Translations under genes and position numbers: made by a program
In this document: in pieces, positions 33,028 through 41,470 of the stretch
How positions within the stretch are numbered: position 1 is the first letter of the stretch
Layout of the letters: each line of letters starts with the position of its first letter
NCBI GenBank assembly: GCA_964615305.1
Contig: CAZTNA010000015.1
Location: 1 to 64,000 of the forward strand
Origin: Bog-950 sp964615305
GTDB taxonomy: Bacteria; Bacteroidota; Bacteroidia; Chitinophagales; LD1
Length of the DNA: 64,000 bases
Direction of reading: 5' to 3'
Notes under the pieces: generated by a model
Told to the model about the DNA's origin: nothing
What the model saw: the letters and a program-made list of their open reading frames with translations, nothing else
Databases searched by the model: none

Positions 33028-34152
33028 ATGAAAATCGGAATTGTTTGTTACCCAACTTACGGGGGTAGTGGGGTGGTGGCTACAGAACTTGGCAAGGCTC
33101 TGGCTAACAAAGGGCACAAGGTTCATTTTATTACTTACCAGGAACCGGTTCGTCTTGATACTTTTCACGAGAATATTTTCTATCATGAAGTGTCTGCCCT
33201 TGATTATCCTCTGTTTCAGTTTCAGCCTTATGAGAGCGCACTGGCAAGTAAAATTGTAGATGTAGCCAAGTTTGAACTTCTCGACATTTTGCATGTACAT
33301 TATGCCATTCCGCATGCGTCATCGGCATTAATGGCACGTAGTATTTTAAAAGAGCAGGGGTATAAGCTTCCGTTTGTAACCACGCTGCACGGAACTGATA
33401 TTACGCTGGTAGGCAAAGACCCCGGCTATAAGCCTGTGGTTGAATATTCAATCAACCAAAGCGATGGTGTTACTTCGGTTTCTAAAAGTTTAAAAGAAGA
33501 CACTTACAACAACTTTCAGATAACGCGCCATATTGAAGTAATACCCAACTTTATTGATTTCTCGCGATTTAAAAAAACCAATAAAGACCACTTTAAAAAA
33601 GCTATTGCTCCAAATGGAGAAAAAATTCTTACGCATGTTTCTAACTTCAGAAAAGTGAAACGGGTAGATGATGTGGTAAAGATGTTTGACTTGGTGCACA
33701 AAAAAATTCCATCTAAGTTATTTTTAGTGGGTGATGGACCTGAACGTATGAATACCGAGTTGCTCTGCCGCCAGCTTTCTATTTGTGATGACGTTAGGTT
33801 TTTAGGCAAACAAGATGCCGTGGAAGAGTTATTGGCCGTATCTGACCTGTTCATTCTTCCTTCAGAAACCGAAAGTTTTGGTTTGGCAGCCTTAGAAGCC
33901 ATGGCAGTAGAGGTGCCTGTTATCTCTTCTAACGCAGGTGGTATTCCCGAGATAAATATTCAGGGTAAGACAGGTTTTATGAGTGCAGTTGCCGATTTCG
34001 AAGATATGGCAAAGAACTCCATCTTTATTCTGGAAGATGAGCAGCGTTTAAAGCAGTTTAAGAAAAATGCTTTAACACACGCTAAAACGTTTGACATTGA
34101 AAATGTTTTGCCGCAATACGAGGCATATTACAACAAAGTAATTAGCCATTAG
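33028..34152 (+). CDS. bshA: N-acetyl-alpha-D-glucosaminyl L-malate synthase BshA
   Basis: BshA joins UDP-GlcNAc and L-malate, the first step of bacillithiol synthesis. This 374-residue GT4 enzyme starts MKIGIVCYPTYGGSGVVATELG, the BshA hallmark. HVHYAIPHA, TLHGTDITLVG, NFIDFSRF and the donor site LPSETESFGLAALEAMA also match. ATG at 33028 gives this exact start; the track of earlier codons adds only unmatched residues. It follows the GH3 fusion by 57 bases. bshB and bshC are not in the window. Confidence 0.95.
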   Translation: MKIGIVCYPTYGGSGVVATELGKALANKGHKVHFITYQEPVRLDTFHENIFYHEVSALDYPLFQFQPYESALASKIVDVAKFELLDILHVHYAIPHASSALMARSILKEQGYKLPFVTTLHGTDITLVGKDPGYKPVVEYSINQSDGVTSVSKSLKEDTYNNFQITRHIEVIPNFIDFSRFKKTNKDHFKKAIAPNGEKILTHVSNFRKVKRVDDVVKMFDLVHKKIPSKLFLVGDGPERMNTELLCRQLSICDDVRFLGKQDAVEELLAVSDLFILPSETESFGLAALEAMAVEVPVISSNAGGIPEINIQGKTGFMSAVADFEDMAKNSIFILEDEQRLKQFKKNALTHAKTFDIENVLPQYEAYYNKVISH

Positions 34153-34162
34153 AAAATTGGTT

Positions 34163-34984
34163 CTACGGCAAACTGGCTTTAAATGCAGCATAACCGTTTA
34201 CATCATCGGTAGTGCCAATATCGTTAGTACTGCAGTTTTGCGAAGTAGCGTTTGATTTAATATTGGAAATGCGGTTGTCGGGGCATGGGTGAGTACTGAA
34301 AAACGCCTGTACTCCATTGCAAGATACTCCGTCTGCTTCCAGTTTTTCAAAAAAATCGGCAGCGCCATCAGCGCGGTAGCGCGTAGGGCATAGATAAGTT
34401 ACTGAAAATTCATCAGCTTCTTTTTCATCATCGCGACTAAATGCAAGCGATGAAAGGTTGGCGGCAATTTGCGCCAATTGTCCTTGATTGGTGGTGCCTG
34501 CTACTACACTTACGAGCAATTCTAGTCCGTACTGTTTGGTCATTTGTTCGGTACTATGGCGTTTATCGGCATGTGCCATTTCGTGACCAAGCACTCCTGC
34601 CAGCGATGAAGCGTTGTTCAAATACTTTATCAACCCGGTGTATACATAAATGTAACCGCCCGGTGTGCAGAAGGCGTTTTGTACAGCATCGTCTTGAACT
34701 ATATACAACTTCCATACAAAATCATTGGCGTGTTCAATTTTTCCGCCTGCTAAAATTTCCTGTTTTAATGACTCGAGATAGGTATATGCAGAAGCATAGG
34801 TTGTTCTATTCAATAACGGATATTCAGAGGGGTTATTTGCTATCTCCGTTTCCATCTGAGCGCCAAATGTTTTATCGTCTTCAATAGAAAATATATTGAA
34901 TCCTCCTTTTTTACATCCGCTGTATGTTGTCAGCCATAGGAATGCAGTAGCAGTTATAACCAGAGTTCTCAGTTTTTTTTGCAT
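34163..34984 (-). CDS. M48 family zinc metalloprotease lipoprotein
   Basis: A 273-residue protein with a type II signal (lipobox YSGC, Cys24) and the zinc site HEMAH at 134-138. The third ligand Glu is likely in SRDDEKEADEFSVTYL near residue 190. This matches the M48 YfgC/BepA- or LoiP-like outer-membrane protease group without membrane segments, but no TPR domain is present. ATG at 34984 precedes the signal directly; an earlier start at 35044 would overlap udk. A role in outer-membrane protein quality control is inferred from the family only. Confidence 0.9.
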   Translation of the reverse strand: MQKKLRTLVITATAFLWLTTYSGCKKGGFNIFSIEDDKTFGAQMETEIANNPSEYPLLNRTTYASAYTYLESLKQEILAGGKIEHANDFVWKLYIVQDDAVQNAFCTPGGYIYVYTGLIKYLNNASSLAGVLGHEMAHADKRHSTEQMTKQYGLELLVSVVAGTTNQGQLAQIAANLSSLAFSRDDEKEADEFSVTYLCPTRYRADGAADFFEKLEADGVSCNGVQAFFSTHPCPDNRISNIKSNATSQNCSTNDIGTTDDVNGYAAFKASLP

Positions 34985-35036
34985 GATTTTGTTTTGTGTT
35001 AGGGCAAATGTGAAAGTATTTTTGACATAGCAAGGA

Positions 35037-35657
35037 CTACGCATTTTGCTCTTGCAATAGTTTCTGTTTAATAGTAGCTACCATTATATCAATAGCTACC
35101 TGATTTTCGCCCCCTTGTGGTATAATTAAATCGGCAAAGCGTTTAGTGGGCTCAATAAACTGTACGTGCATTTCCTTTACCACGCTGTAGCGTTCAATTA
35201 CCTGCTGTGCGGTTCGCCCTCTCTCCTGCATGTCGCGCTCAATGATTCTGATAAGTCTGTCATCGGGTTCTGCATCTACAAATACTTTTACATCGCATAG
35301 GTCGCGCACGCGCTTATCGGTAAATAGAAGAATACCCTCTACCACTATTACGTGGTTGGGTTCAATGGGAATTGTTTTTATCTGCCGGGTAGAAGTTATA
35401 TAATCATAAGTGGGCTCTTGTATGGCTTGTCCGTTGCGTAACTGTTGCAAATGTTTTACCAACAAATCGAACTCAAAACTTTCGGGGTGGTCGAAATTTA
35501 TTTTCCTTCTTTCTTGTAATGTAATGTGCGCATTGTCTTTATAGTAATTGTCCTGTGAAATAATGCTTACCTGGTGTGAGCTAAAGGAACTCATCACTTT
35601 TTTTACCACCGTGGTTTTGCCCGATCCTGAGCCGCCTGTTATTCCTATAACCAACAT
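35037..35657 (-). CDS. udk: Uridine kinase
   Basis: Udk phosphorylates uridine and cytidine in pyrimidine salvage. The 206-residue protein has the P loop GGSGSGKTT at residues 8-16, the substrate-binding YDYITSTRQ and VVVEGILLF, and the lid with RIIERDMQERGRT. The length and motifs are standard. It lies upstream of the M48 gene with 52 bases between. Confidence 0.95.
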   Translation of the reverse strand: MLVIGITGGSGSGKTTVVKKVMSSFSSHQVSIISQDNYYKDNAHITLQERRKINFDHPESFEFDLLVKHLQQLRNGQAIQEPTYDYITSTRQIKTIPIEPNHVIVVEGILLFTDKRVRDLCDVKVFVDAEPDDRLIRIIERDMQERGRTAQQVIERYSVVKEMHVQFIEPTKRFADLIIPQGGENQVAIDIMVATIKQKLLQEQNA

Positions 35658-35724
35658 CAGAAATTTTTTTGCGAAAGATAATAATTGAGGGCATGTACTC
35701 GTTTAGTATATATCTAACACTTAC

Positions 35725-36603
35725 ATGATGAAACCATTCTTGCTCATACTGTGCTTACTACCGGTGAATATACTATGCGCAGAAACCACGTATAAATTGT
35801 CGGAAGCTATACGCAACAAAACTGTTTCAGTAGCTATTCATGGCGCCTATACTGATACCTCATATCATGGGGAAAGATCTTCGCACTATGGCCCGTGTAT
35901 GGCCCTGGAAATTACCAACGCAACTGCCGATATGCTGAGTATAAATGTAGAGTATGGTTACCGTCTGGAGCCCGAAGACAGTACACTGCAAACCATGATG
36001 GTAACACAAAACCTTTTAGTAAAACTACCCGCCCGACAGAAAAAAAACTACCGGTTGTATGCCATGTGTACACAAGCGCATGACAGTGGTCCATCACCCG
36101 ATGCTGCATTTGTTTTAGGTAAGCGTTTTGTCGGAAATATTTTACAACTGGCCGAACTGATAAATAAAAACAACTATCAGACAGATGCTGCACAAAATGC
36201 GGTGTGGTGCTTAACCGACAACTATGAAATAAGCTCTATCTACAACTCTGATACGGCCATGATGTATGCCCTGCGCAGGTTTGTAGCAAAAGCAAAGGGG
36301 TTGGCAGAAGACAAAATTTACGCAGCAACAACTGAAACACCTGAACCTGCACGATCATATACTACGCGCAAAATTTACAGTGGCAGCATGAGTTACCGCT
36401 TTAGCGGAACCAATAAAATTATGATTGCCCTCTTTGATGAAACCAATCAAATGAAGCGTGTATTTGTAAACAACGAAACACAACGCGAAGGCGAATACAC
36501 CTACAACTATCAGATTGGCAGTGATGAAATGGACGACAAAAAACACTATCTGCGCCTGTTTAGAAACGGAAAACTGGAAGATGAAATAGCTATTGTGCCA
36601 TAA
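35725..36603 (+). CDS. Secreted protein of unknown function
   Basis: A 292-residue protein with a signal peptide (MMKPFLLILCLLPVNILCAE). I do not recognise the family. The first half looks like a beta-sandwich (HGPxxALEITN... VNVEYGYRLEPEDS), with a helical middle (LGKRFVGNILQLAELIN; AQNAVWCLTD). The C-terminal part from about 215 has short strands (KIYSGSMSYRFSG; RVFVNNETQREG) reminiscent of DUF/FlgD-like repeats. Four Cys occur in the mature part. The gene stands alone between divergent udk and the ABC-F gene. Confidence 0.7.
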   Translation: MMKPFLLILCLLPVNILCAETTYKLSEAIRNKTVSVAIHGAYTDTSYHGERSSHYGPCMALEITNATADMLSINVEYGYRLEPEDSTLQTMMVTQNLLVKLPARQKKNYRLYAMCTQAHDSGPSPDAAFVLGKRFVGNILQLAELINKNNYQTDAAQNAVWCLTDNYEISSIYNSDTAMMYALRRFVAKAKGLAEDKIYAATTETPEPARSYTTRKIYSGSMSYRFSGTNKIMIALFDETNQMKRVFVNNETQREGEYTYNYQIGSDEMDDKKHYLRLFRNGKLEDEIAIVP

Positions 36604-36705
36604 TGGCTGTTGGCTTTAGTAAAAAAGACCAAGCGTTCTACGCGCGTGGCGCGCATACCCTGGAACATAAAACTAACCAACCGCGCTAAAAATGTATTGC
36701 TTTTT

Positions 36706-36713
36706 TACATTCG
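36706..36713 (+). promoter_or_regulatory. -7-like promoter element (TACATTCG) at the ABC-F gene
   Basis: TACATTCG followed by CGCCCTC, ending 9 bases before the ATG at 36723. The rest of the 119-base gap has a CG-rich palindrome (near 36636-36653) that could be a weak terminator of the upstream gene. Confidence 0.4.
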
Positions 36714-36722
36714 CGCCCTCTT

Positions 36723-38648
36723 ATGATAGCGGTTAGCAACGTAGAACTTCATTTCAGTGGTCGGGTAATGTTCGACAAGATTTCGTTTTTGATAAACGAT
36801 AACGATAAGATTGGTTTAACCGGCCGTAATGGTGCCGGTAAGTCAACCTTGCTGAAGGTGTTGAAGGGCATTCAACAGATAGATGGCGGTGATATTATGT
36901 ATCCGAAAGGAACGGTGATTGGCTACCTGCCGCAAGAGTTGCACAGCCAAAGCAACTTGACGGTGTTGGAAGAAACCAAAAAAGCGTTTGAGTTGGTGAT
37001 GCAATTTACGAAGGAGAAGGAAGACATTATGCATCAAATGGAAACCCGAACTGACTATGAAAGCGACAGCTATATGCAGCTGATTGAAAGGTTGGGTGAG
37101 GTAGAACATCAAATTGAAATTCATGATGGGTATAGTGTAGAAGAACAAACGGAGCGGGTTTTAAAAGGCCTGGGTTTTGATGCAGTTGACTTTGAAAAAG
37201 AAATGAAAACGCTAAGCGGTGGATGGCAAATGAGAGTAGAACTTGCCAAAATTTTGTTAGCAAAACCCGACTTGGTTTTACTTGACGAGCCCACTAACCA
37301 CCTGGATATAGAATCAGTGCTATGGCTCGAAAAATTTTTAAAGGACTATCCGGGTGCCATCATTATGGTGTCGCACGATAGAAGTTTTTTAGACAACATT
37401 ACCAACCGAACCGTAGAAGTAACCAATGGCAACATTGATGACTACAACGCACCCTATACAAAATATGTAGAGCTTAGAAAAGAAAGACGTGAGCAATTGA
37501 TAGGTGCAAAGAAAAATCAGGACAGAGAGATAGCACAGATTGAGCGCAACATTGATCGTTTCCGTGCCAAAGCCAGCAAAGCAACGTTTGCACAATCGCT
37601 GATTAAGAAGTTGGATAAAATGGAGCGCGTGGAAGTTGAAGAAGAAGATGCTTCGGCTATGAATCTTCGTTTTCCGAATGCACAGGCAAGTGGCAAAGTA
37701 GTGGTTGAAGCCAAGCATATTTCGAAAAGCTTTGGCGAAAAAAAGGTTATTACCAATCAGAGTTTTCAGATAGACCGAGGAGAAAAAATTGCCTTTGTAG
37801 GTAAAAATGGCATGGGCAAAACTACGCTCACAAGAATTTTGGTTGACGGACTTTCACACGAGGGAACGTTTACGCTCGGCCACAATGTAACTGTGGGTTA
37901 CTATGCACAACACGCTGCCGACAGTATGGACGGCAACGATCAGGTATTGGATGTGGTGGATCGCGTAGCTACAGGAGACATACGCACAAAGCTGCGTGAT
38001 ATGCTTGGTTGCTTTTTGTTTAAGGGCGATGATGTTTTTAAAAAGGTAAAAGTGCTGAGCGGTGGCGAAAAAGGTCGTTTAGCGTTGTGTAAAATGATTT
38101 TGGAACCACGCAACTTTCTGGTGCTTGATGAACCTACCAATCACTTAGATATGCTTTCAAAAGAGATTTTGAAAAATGCTATCAAGCAGTTTGATGGCAC
38201 AGTAATTATTGTTTCGCACGACCGCGACTTTTTACACAACCTAACCACCAAAACTTTTGAGTTTACAAAAGCAGGTATTAAAGAACATTTGGGCGACATC
38301 AACGATTTCTTAGCAAAGAAACAACTAGAAGACATGCGTTTACTGGCAAAGAAAGACGATGAAAAGAAGCAAGACACAAAACCGAAAACACAAGACACAG
38401 CTAAGCCTGTTGATACCAGCAAAGAGAAAGAGAAAGAGCTAAAGAGGTTAAAAGCTGAAATTGAAAAAAGCGAACTGCGGATTTCTGATTTAGAATCCAA
38501 GATTGCCGAAACGGACAAAAAGCTAGCCGATCAAAACCAGTTCCACGACCTAACAAAAGATCCTAACTTTTTCTCGAACTACGAAGCCATGAAAAAAGAT
38601 TTAGAGAAAGAGATGGCTAACTGGGAAAAACTTTCTTCACAGTTGTAG
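36723..38648 (+). CDS. ABC-F family ATPase
   Basis: A 641-residue soluble protein with two ABC domains and no membrane segments, typical of ribosome-associated ABC-F translation factors. Walker A sites are GRNGAGKST near 34-42 and GKNGMGKTT near 362. The signatures LSGGWQMRVELAK and LSGGEKGRLALCK and the Walker B motifs LVLLDEPTNHLD and FLVLDEPTNHLD are all intact. A linker between the domains is rich in charge (about 240-325). A C-terminal coiled coil (about 545-640, KEKEKELKRLKAE) resembles Uup. Which subfamily it belongs to is not clear. Confidence 0.94.
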   Translation: MIAVSNVELHFSGRVMFDKISFLINDNDKIGLTGRNGAGKSTLLKVLKGIQQIDGGDIMYPKGTVIGYLPQELHSQSNLTVLEETKKAFELVMQFTKEKEDIMHQMETRTDYESDSYMQLIERLGEVEHQIEIHDGYSVEEQTERVLKGLGFDAVDFEKEMKTLSGGWQMRVELAKILLAKPDLVLLDEPTNHLDIESVLWLEKFLKDYPGAIIMVSHDRSFLDNITNRTVEVTNGNIDDYNAPYTKYVELRKERREQLIGAKKNQDREIAQIERNIDRFRAKASKATFAQSLIKKLDKMERVEVEEEDASAMNLRFPNAQASGKVVVEAKHISKSFGEKKVITNQSFQIDRGEKIAFVGKNGMGKTTLTRILVDGLSHEGTFTLGHNVTVGYYAQHAADSMDGNDQVLDVVDRVATGDIRTKLRDMLGCFLFKGDDVFKKVKVLSGGEKGRLALCKMILEPRNFLVLDEPTNHLDMLSKEILKNAIKQFDGTVIIVSHDRDFLHNLTTKTFEFTKAGIKEHLGDINDFLAKKQLEDMRLLAKKDDEKKQDTKPKTQDTAKPVDTSKEKEKELKRLKAEIEKSELRISDLESKIAETDKKLADQNQFHDLTKDPNFFSNYEAMKKDLEKEMANWEKLSSQL

Positions 38649-38658
38649 TGTAGCGTTT

Positions 38659-38666
38659 TAGATTCG
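38659..38666 (+). promoter_or_regulatory. -7-like promoter element (TAGATTCG) upstream of birA
   Basis: TAGATTCG lies 70 bases upstream of the birA ATG. A near match, TATTTTAG, is closer at 38711-38718, so which is used is uncertain. Confidence 0.3.
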
Positions 38667-38736
38667 TTTTATATGGGCATAATTCAGACGTGCTATAATT
38701 TCTAAAACTGTATTTTAGGAGCAGAAATTCGATAGT

Positions 38737-39486
38737 ATGGAAACAATTTTTGTTGGACAAAACATTGTTGAACTGGCAGAGGTTGACTCAACTAATAACT
38801 ACGCAAAAGAGCTATTGACAAACCAGCGCGTGGCAGAAGGAACAGTAATACATGCACACACACAAAGTAAGGGCCGCGGCCAGATGGGCAACAGTTGGCA
38901 AACAGAAGCCGGAAAAAACCTTACTATAAGCATTGTTTTATATCCTGAGTTTTTAGAAGCTGGCCAGCAGTTTTACCTCAACATGGCCATTACATTAGCT
39001 ATTAAGGATTTTTGCGAAAGTGTGTTGAACGATGAAATAAAAATCAAGTGGCCAAACGACATTTATTATCACGATAAAAAATTGGGTGGTGTTTTAATTG
39101 AAAACAACATCAATGGCTACAAACTTTCGTCAAGTGTTGTGGGTATAGGGTTAAACATTAATCAGGAAATTTTTGATGCAAACTTGCCTTATGCAATCTC
39201 GTTTTTCCAAATTACAAACTGTATATATCAACTGACGTTGCTACTAGAACTGCTGGCGGGCTATATTGAAAAATACTACCTGCAACTGCGCCAACTTCAT
39301 TTCAATTTTTTAGACAAAGCATATACCGTAGCTCTTTACAGATACCAGCAGACATACGAGTTTAAGCGCAATGGGCAAACTTTTAAGGGTGAAATAAACG
39401 GAGTAGCAAAAGACGGTAAACTAATAATTCATTCAGGCGGTAAAGAACTGCGGTTTGGCTTTAAAGAAGTTGAGTTTGTGTTCTGA
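38737..39486 (+). CDS. birA: Biotin--[acetyl-CoA-carboxylase] ligase
   Basis: The enzyme attaches biotin to biotin carboxyl carrier protein. This 249-residue form has no N-terminal DNA-binding domain, so it is a ligase only and not the repressor form of BirA. Catalytic landmarks are AEVDSTNNYA, the biotin-AMP loop GRGQMGNSW at residues 47-55, and KWPNDIYYHDKKLGGVLIE starting near 107. A C-terminal SH3-like domain with GEINGVAKDGKL follows. It converges on the EEP gene. Confidence 0.94.
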   Translation: METIFVGQNIVELAEVDSTNNYAKELLTNQRVAEGTVIHAHTQSKGRGQMGNSWQTEAGKNLTISIVLYPEFLEAGQQFYLNMAITLAIKDFCESVLNDEIKIKWPNDIYYHDKKLGGVLIENNINGYKLSSSVVGIGLNINQEIFDANLPYAISFFQITNCIYQLTLLLELLAGYIEKYYLQLRQLHFNFLDKAYTVALYRYQQTYEFKRNGQTFKGEINGVAKDGKLIIHSGGKELRFGFKEVEFVF

Positions 39487-39487
39487 T

Positions 39488-40555
39488 TTACTTCAGTTTT
39501 ACTTTTAGCTTAACCGGCTGATGGTCGCTGTCATTAAAGCCAAGATTAATTCCCTTTACTTCCTCAACTTCTAAGTTGGGCGAAGTAAAGTAGTAATCAA
39601 TAACTGTGGTGTAGGTTTTATCCGGATTAAATACGGTTTTGTTTTTGCGGTTGGTAGCAACTGTGGAGTCGTAAGCATAAGTCCACCCGGAAATGTAGTT
39701 TGGGTCGTTGTTTCTGAGGTAAAGGGGCTCATCTTCAGGTTCTTTTTCAAAAGTATGAACATTGAATGTTGGCGGAGCAATGTTCCAATCGCCACCAATT
39801 ACCACATAGTTTCCTCTCGAGTATTCGTCTTCAAGAATCTTTTTGGTAAGTGCCATCTGTTCTTTTTTAACACTGCCATCATCATACGCTTCGAAATGCG
39901 TGTTAATAACAATCAGATCTTTGCCGTTGGCGAGTTTAAACCGCTGCATAAGCAAACAACGTTCTAAGTAAAACAGTTTACGTGGAAAATCAGTAATACC
40001 CGGCAAGGCAATTCGTTTGGTTTCTGTTGGTTGAAACTTTGCGAGCGTTTGCAAGCCACCATACACTTTGCCAATGGGATCGGTAAATGGAAAAGGAAGA
40101 TACACTACCTTATAGTTGGTGGCAAATGCGTAGTTGTGCAGGGGCAATACATCTGCAAATTTATTGGCCTGATCAATTTTCCAGCTCCGCTTGCTATCTC
40201 TATCAACTTCCTGAAGCATTATAAAGTCAATATCTTGTTGTTCTGAAAAAAACTTCACCATGCCTTCATTATTCTTGAGCACATGTTCCCTGGGAGATGT
40301 AACCATTTTGCCCCCGTCATAAAAAAAATCAACCTCTTTGCCTAACCCGCCATAACCAACGTTCCAGATAAGAAATGAAAATGAAGAATCTGAAATTGAT
40401 TCCGGTTTCTGCGAATCAGATTTCGGATGTATTAAAGCAATATCTTCAACAGGTGCGGGTTTATATTTGGTTATGTAGCCCATAAATATCATTCCTACCA
40501 CATATACAAGGGCGGCAATTATCAATATGGCTATCAAAAGGGCAAACTGTTTCAT
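39488..40555 (-). CDS. Endonuclease/exonuclease/phosphatase (EEP) fold hydrolase, membrane anchored
   Basis: A 355-residue protein with one N-terminal membrane segment (ALLIAILIIAALVYVVGMIF) and an EEP domain facing the periplasm. Catalytic motifs are the Glu in FIMLQEVDRDSKRS, NTHFEAYD, GGDWNI and the C-terminal SDHQPV. Members of this fold cleave nucleic acids, phospholipids or phosphate esters. The membrane anchor and the lack of DNA-binding features favour a lipid or phosphodiester substrate, but this is inference. It is divergent from the hydrolase gene. Confidence 0.85.
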   Translation of the reverse strand: MKQFALLIAILIIAALVYVVGMIFMGYITKYKPAPVEDIALIHPKSDSQKPESISDSSFSFLIWNVGYGGLGKEVDFFYDGGKMVTSPREHVLKNNEGMVKFFSEQQDIDFIMLQEVDRDSKRSWKIDQANKFADVLPLHNYAFATNYKVVYLPFPFTDPIGKVYGGLQTLAKFQPTETKRIALPGITDFPRKLFYLERCLLMQRFKLANGKDLIVINTHFEAYDDGSVKKEQMALTKKILEDEYSRGNYVVIGGDWNIAPPTFNVHTFEKEPEDEPLYLRNNDPNYISGWTYAYDSTVATNRKNKTVFNPDKTYTTVIDYYFTSPNLEVEEVKGINLGFNDSDHQPVKLKVKLK

Positions 40556-40583
40556 ATTACCGAATTTTTCCGCAAGATAATTC

Positions 40584-40591
40584 TACATTTG
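40584..40591 (+). promoter_or_regulatory. -7-like promoter element (TACATTTG) upstream of the alpha/beta hydrolase
   Basis: An exact match to TAnnTTTG in the 83-base gap between divergent genes, 47 bases upstream of the ATG at 40639. Confidence 0.4.
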
Positions 40592-40638
40592 AAACTACCG
40601 ATTTGGTATCTTATTCATAACAATTCAATAATTTACAC

Positions 40639-41466
40639 ATGAATCATTTTGAATGGAGCTGGCAACAGCAAGGAGAAACGTTTTTTGCTCAGGGCTGGAG
40701 CATCGCTCAACCCAAAGGGGTGGTTTGCATTGTCCACGGATTCAACGAACATAGCACGCGTTATGCTCATGTAGCGGAACGATTATGCCATGCCGGCTAC
40801 GCAGTACTTAGCTACGATGAATTGGGCCACGGAAAAACAACCGGCAAACGCGGACATGCTCCATATGAGGGACTTCTTGAGTCAGTAAAAGTAATTTTAG
40901 CTGAAGCCGAAACGCGGTTTCCAGGAATAAAAAGATTTTTATGGGGACACAGCATGGGTGGCAATGTTGTAACCAATTATGTTTTGCGCAGGCATCCGGA
41001 TATTGCAGGCGCTGTAGCTACAGGACCGCTGTTTAAATTGGGGTTCGAACCACCCGCATTTAAAGTGTTTCTAGCCAAGATGATGGTTAATATTTATCCG
41101 GCATTTACCGAAAAGGCCGAACTCAATTCACAGGGCATTAGCCGAGATAAAGAAGAAGTTCGAAAATATGATGCCGACCCCTTTAACCACGGAAAAATTA
41201 CTGCGGGAACATTTCTTGGATTTTTTGAAGCCGGTAAATGGGCTTTGGCACATGCTGCTGACTTAAAAACTCCCATGCTAGTGATGCACGGCACTGCCGA
41301 TCAACTTACCTCAGCTGAAGGTAGTAAAGAATTTGCCGCAGCGGCACCCAAAAGTTTAGTATCATTTAAATTGTGGGAAGGTTACTATCACGAATTACAC
41401 AATGAGCCGGAACCGGATAGATCTGCTGCCATCAACTATATTATCAACTGGCTTGATGGTAAATAA
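40639..41466 (+). CDS. Alpha/beta hydrolase, monoglyceride-lipase-like
   Basis: A 275-residue cytosolic alpha/beta hydrolase of the lysophospholipase/monoacylglycerol lipase group. Oxyanion motif HGFNEHSTRY follows strand 3. The nucleophile elbow is GHSMGG at 103-108 (Ser105). The Asp lies in MHGTADQLTS and the His in YYHELHNEP near the C terminus. The length is standard. Its stop faces the AsnB-like gene with 4 bases between. Confidence 0.88.
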   Translation: MNHFEWSWQQQGETFFAQGWSIAQPKGVVCIVHGFNEHSTRYAHVAERLCHAGYAVLSYDELGHGKTTGKRGHAPYEGLLESVKVILAEAETRFPGIKRFLWGHSMGGNVVTNYVLRRHPDIAGAVATGPLFKLGFEPPAFKVFLAKMMVNIYPAFTEKAELNSQGISRDKEEVRKYDADPFNHGKITAGTFLGFFEAGKWALAHAADLKTPMLVMHGTADQLTSAEGSKEFAAAAPKSLVSFKLWEGYYHELHNEPEPDRSAAINYIINWLDGK

Positions 41467-41470
41467 ATGA

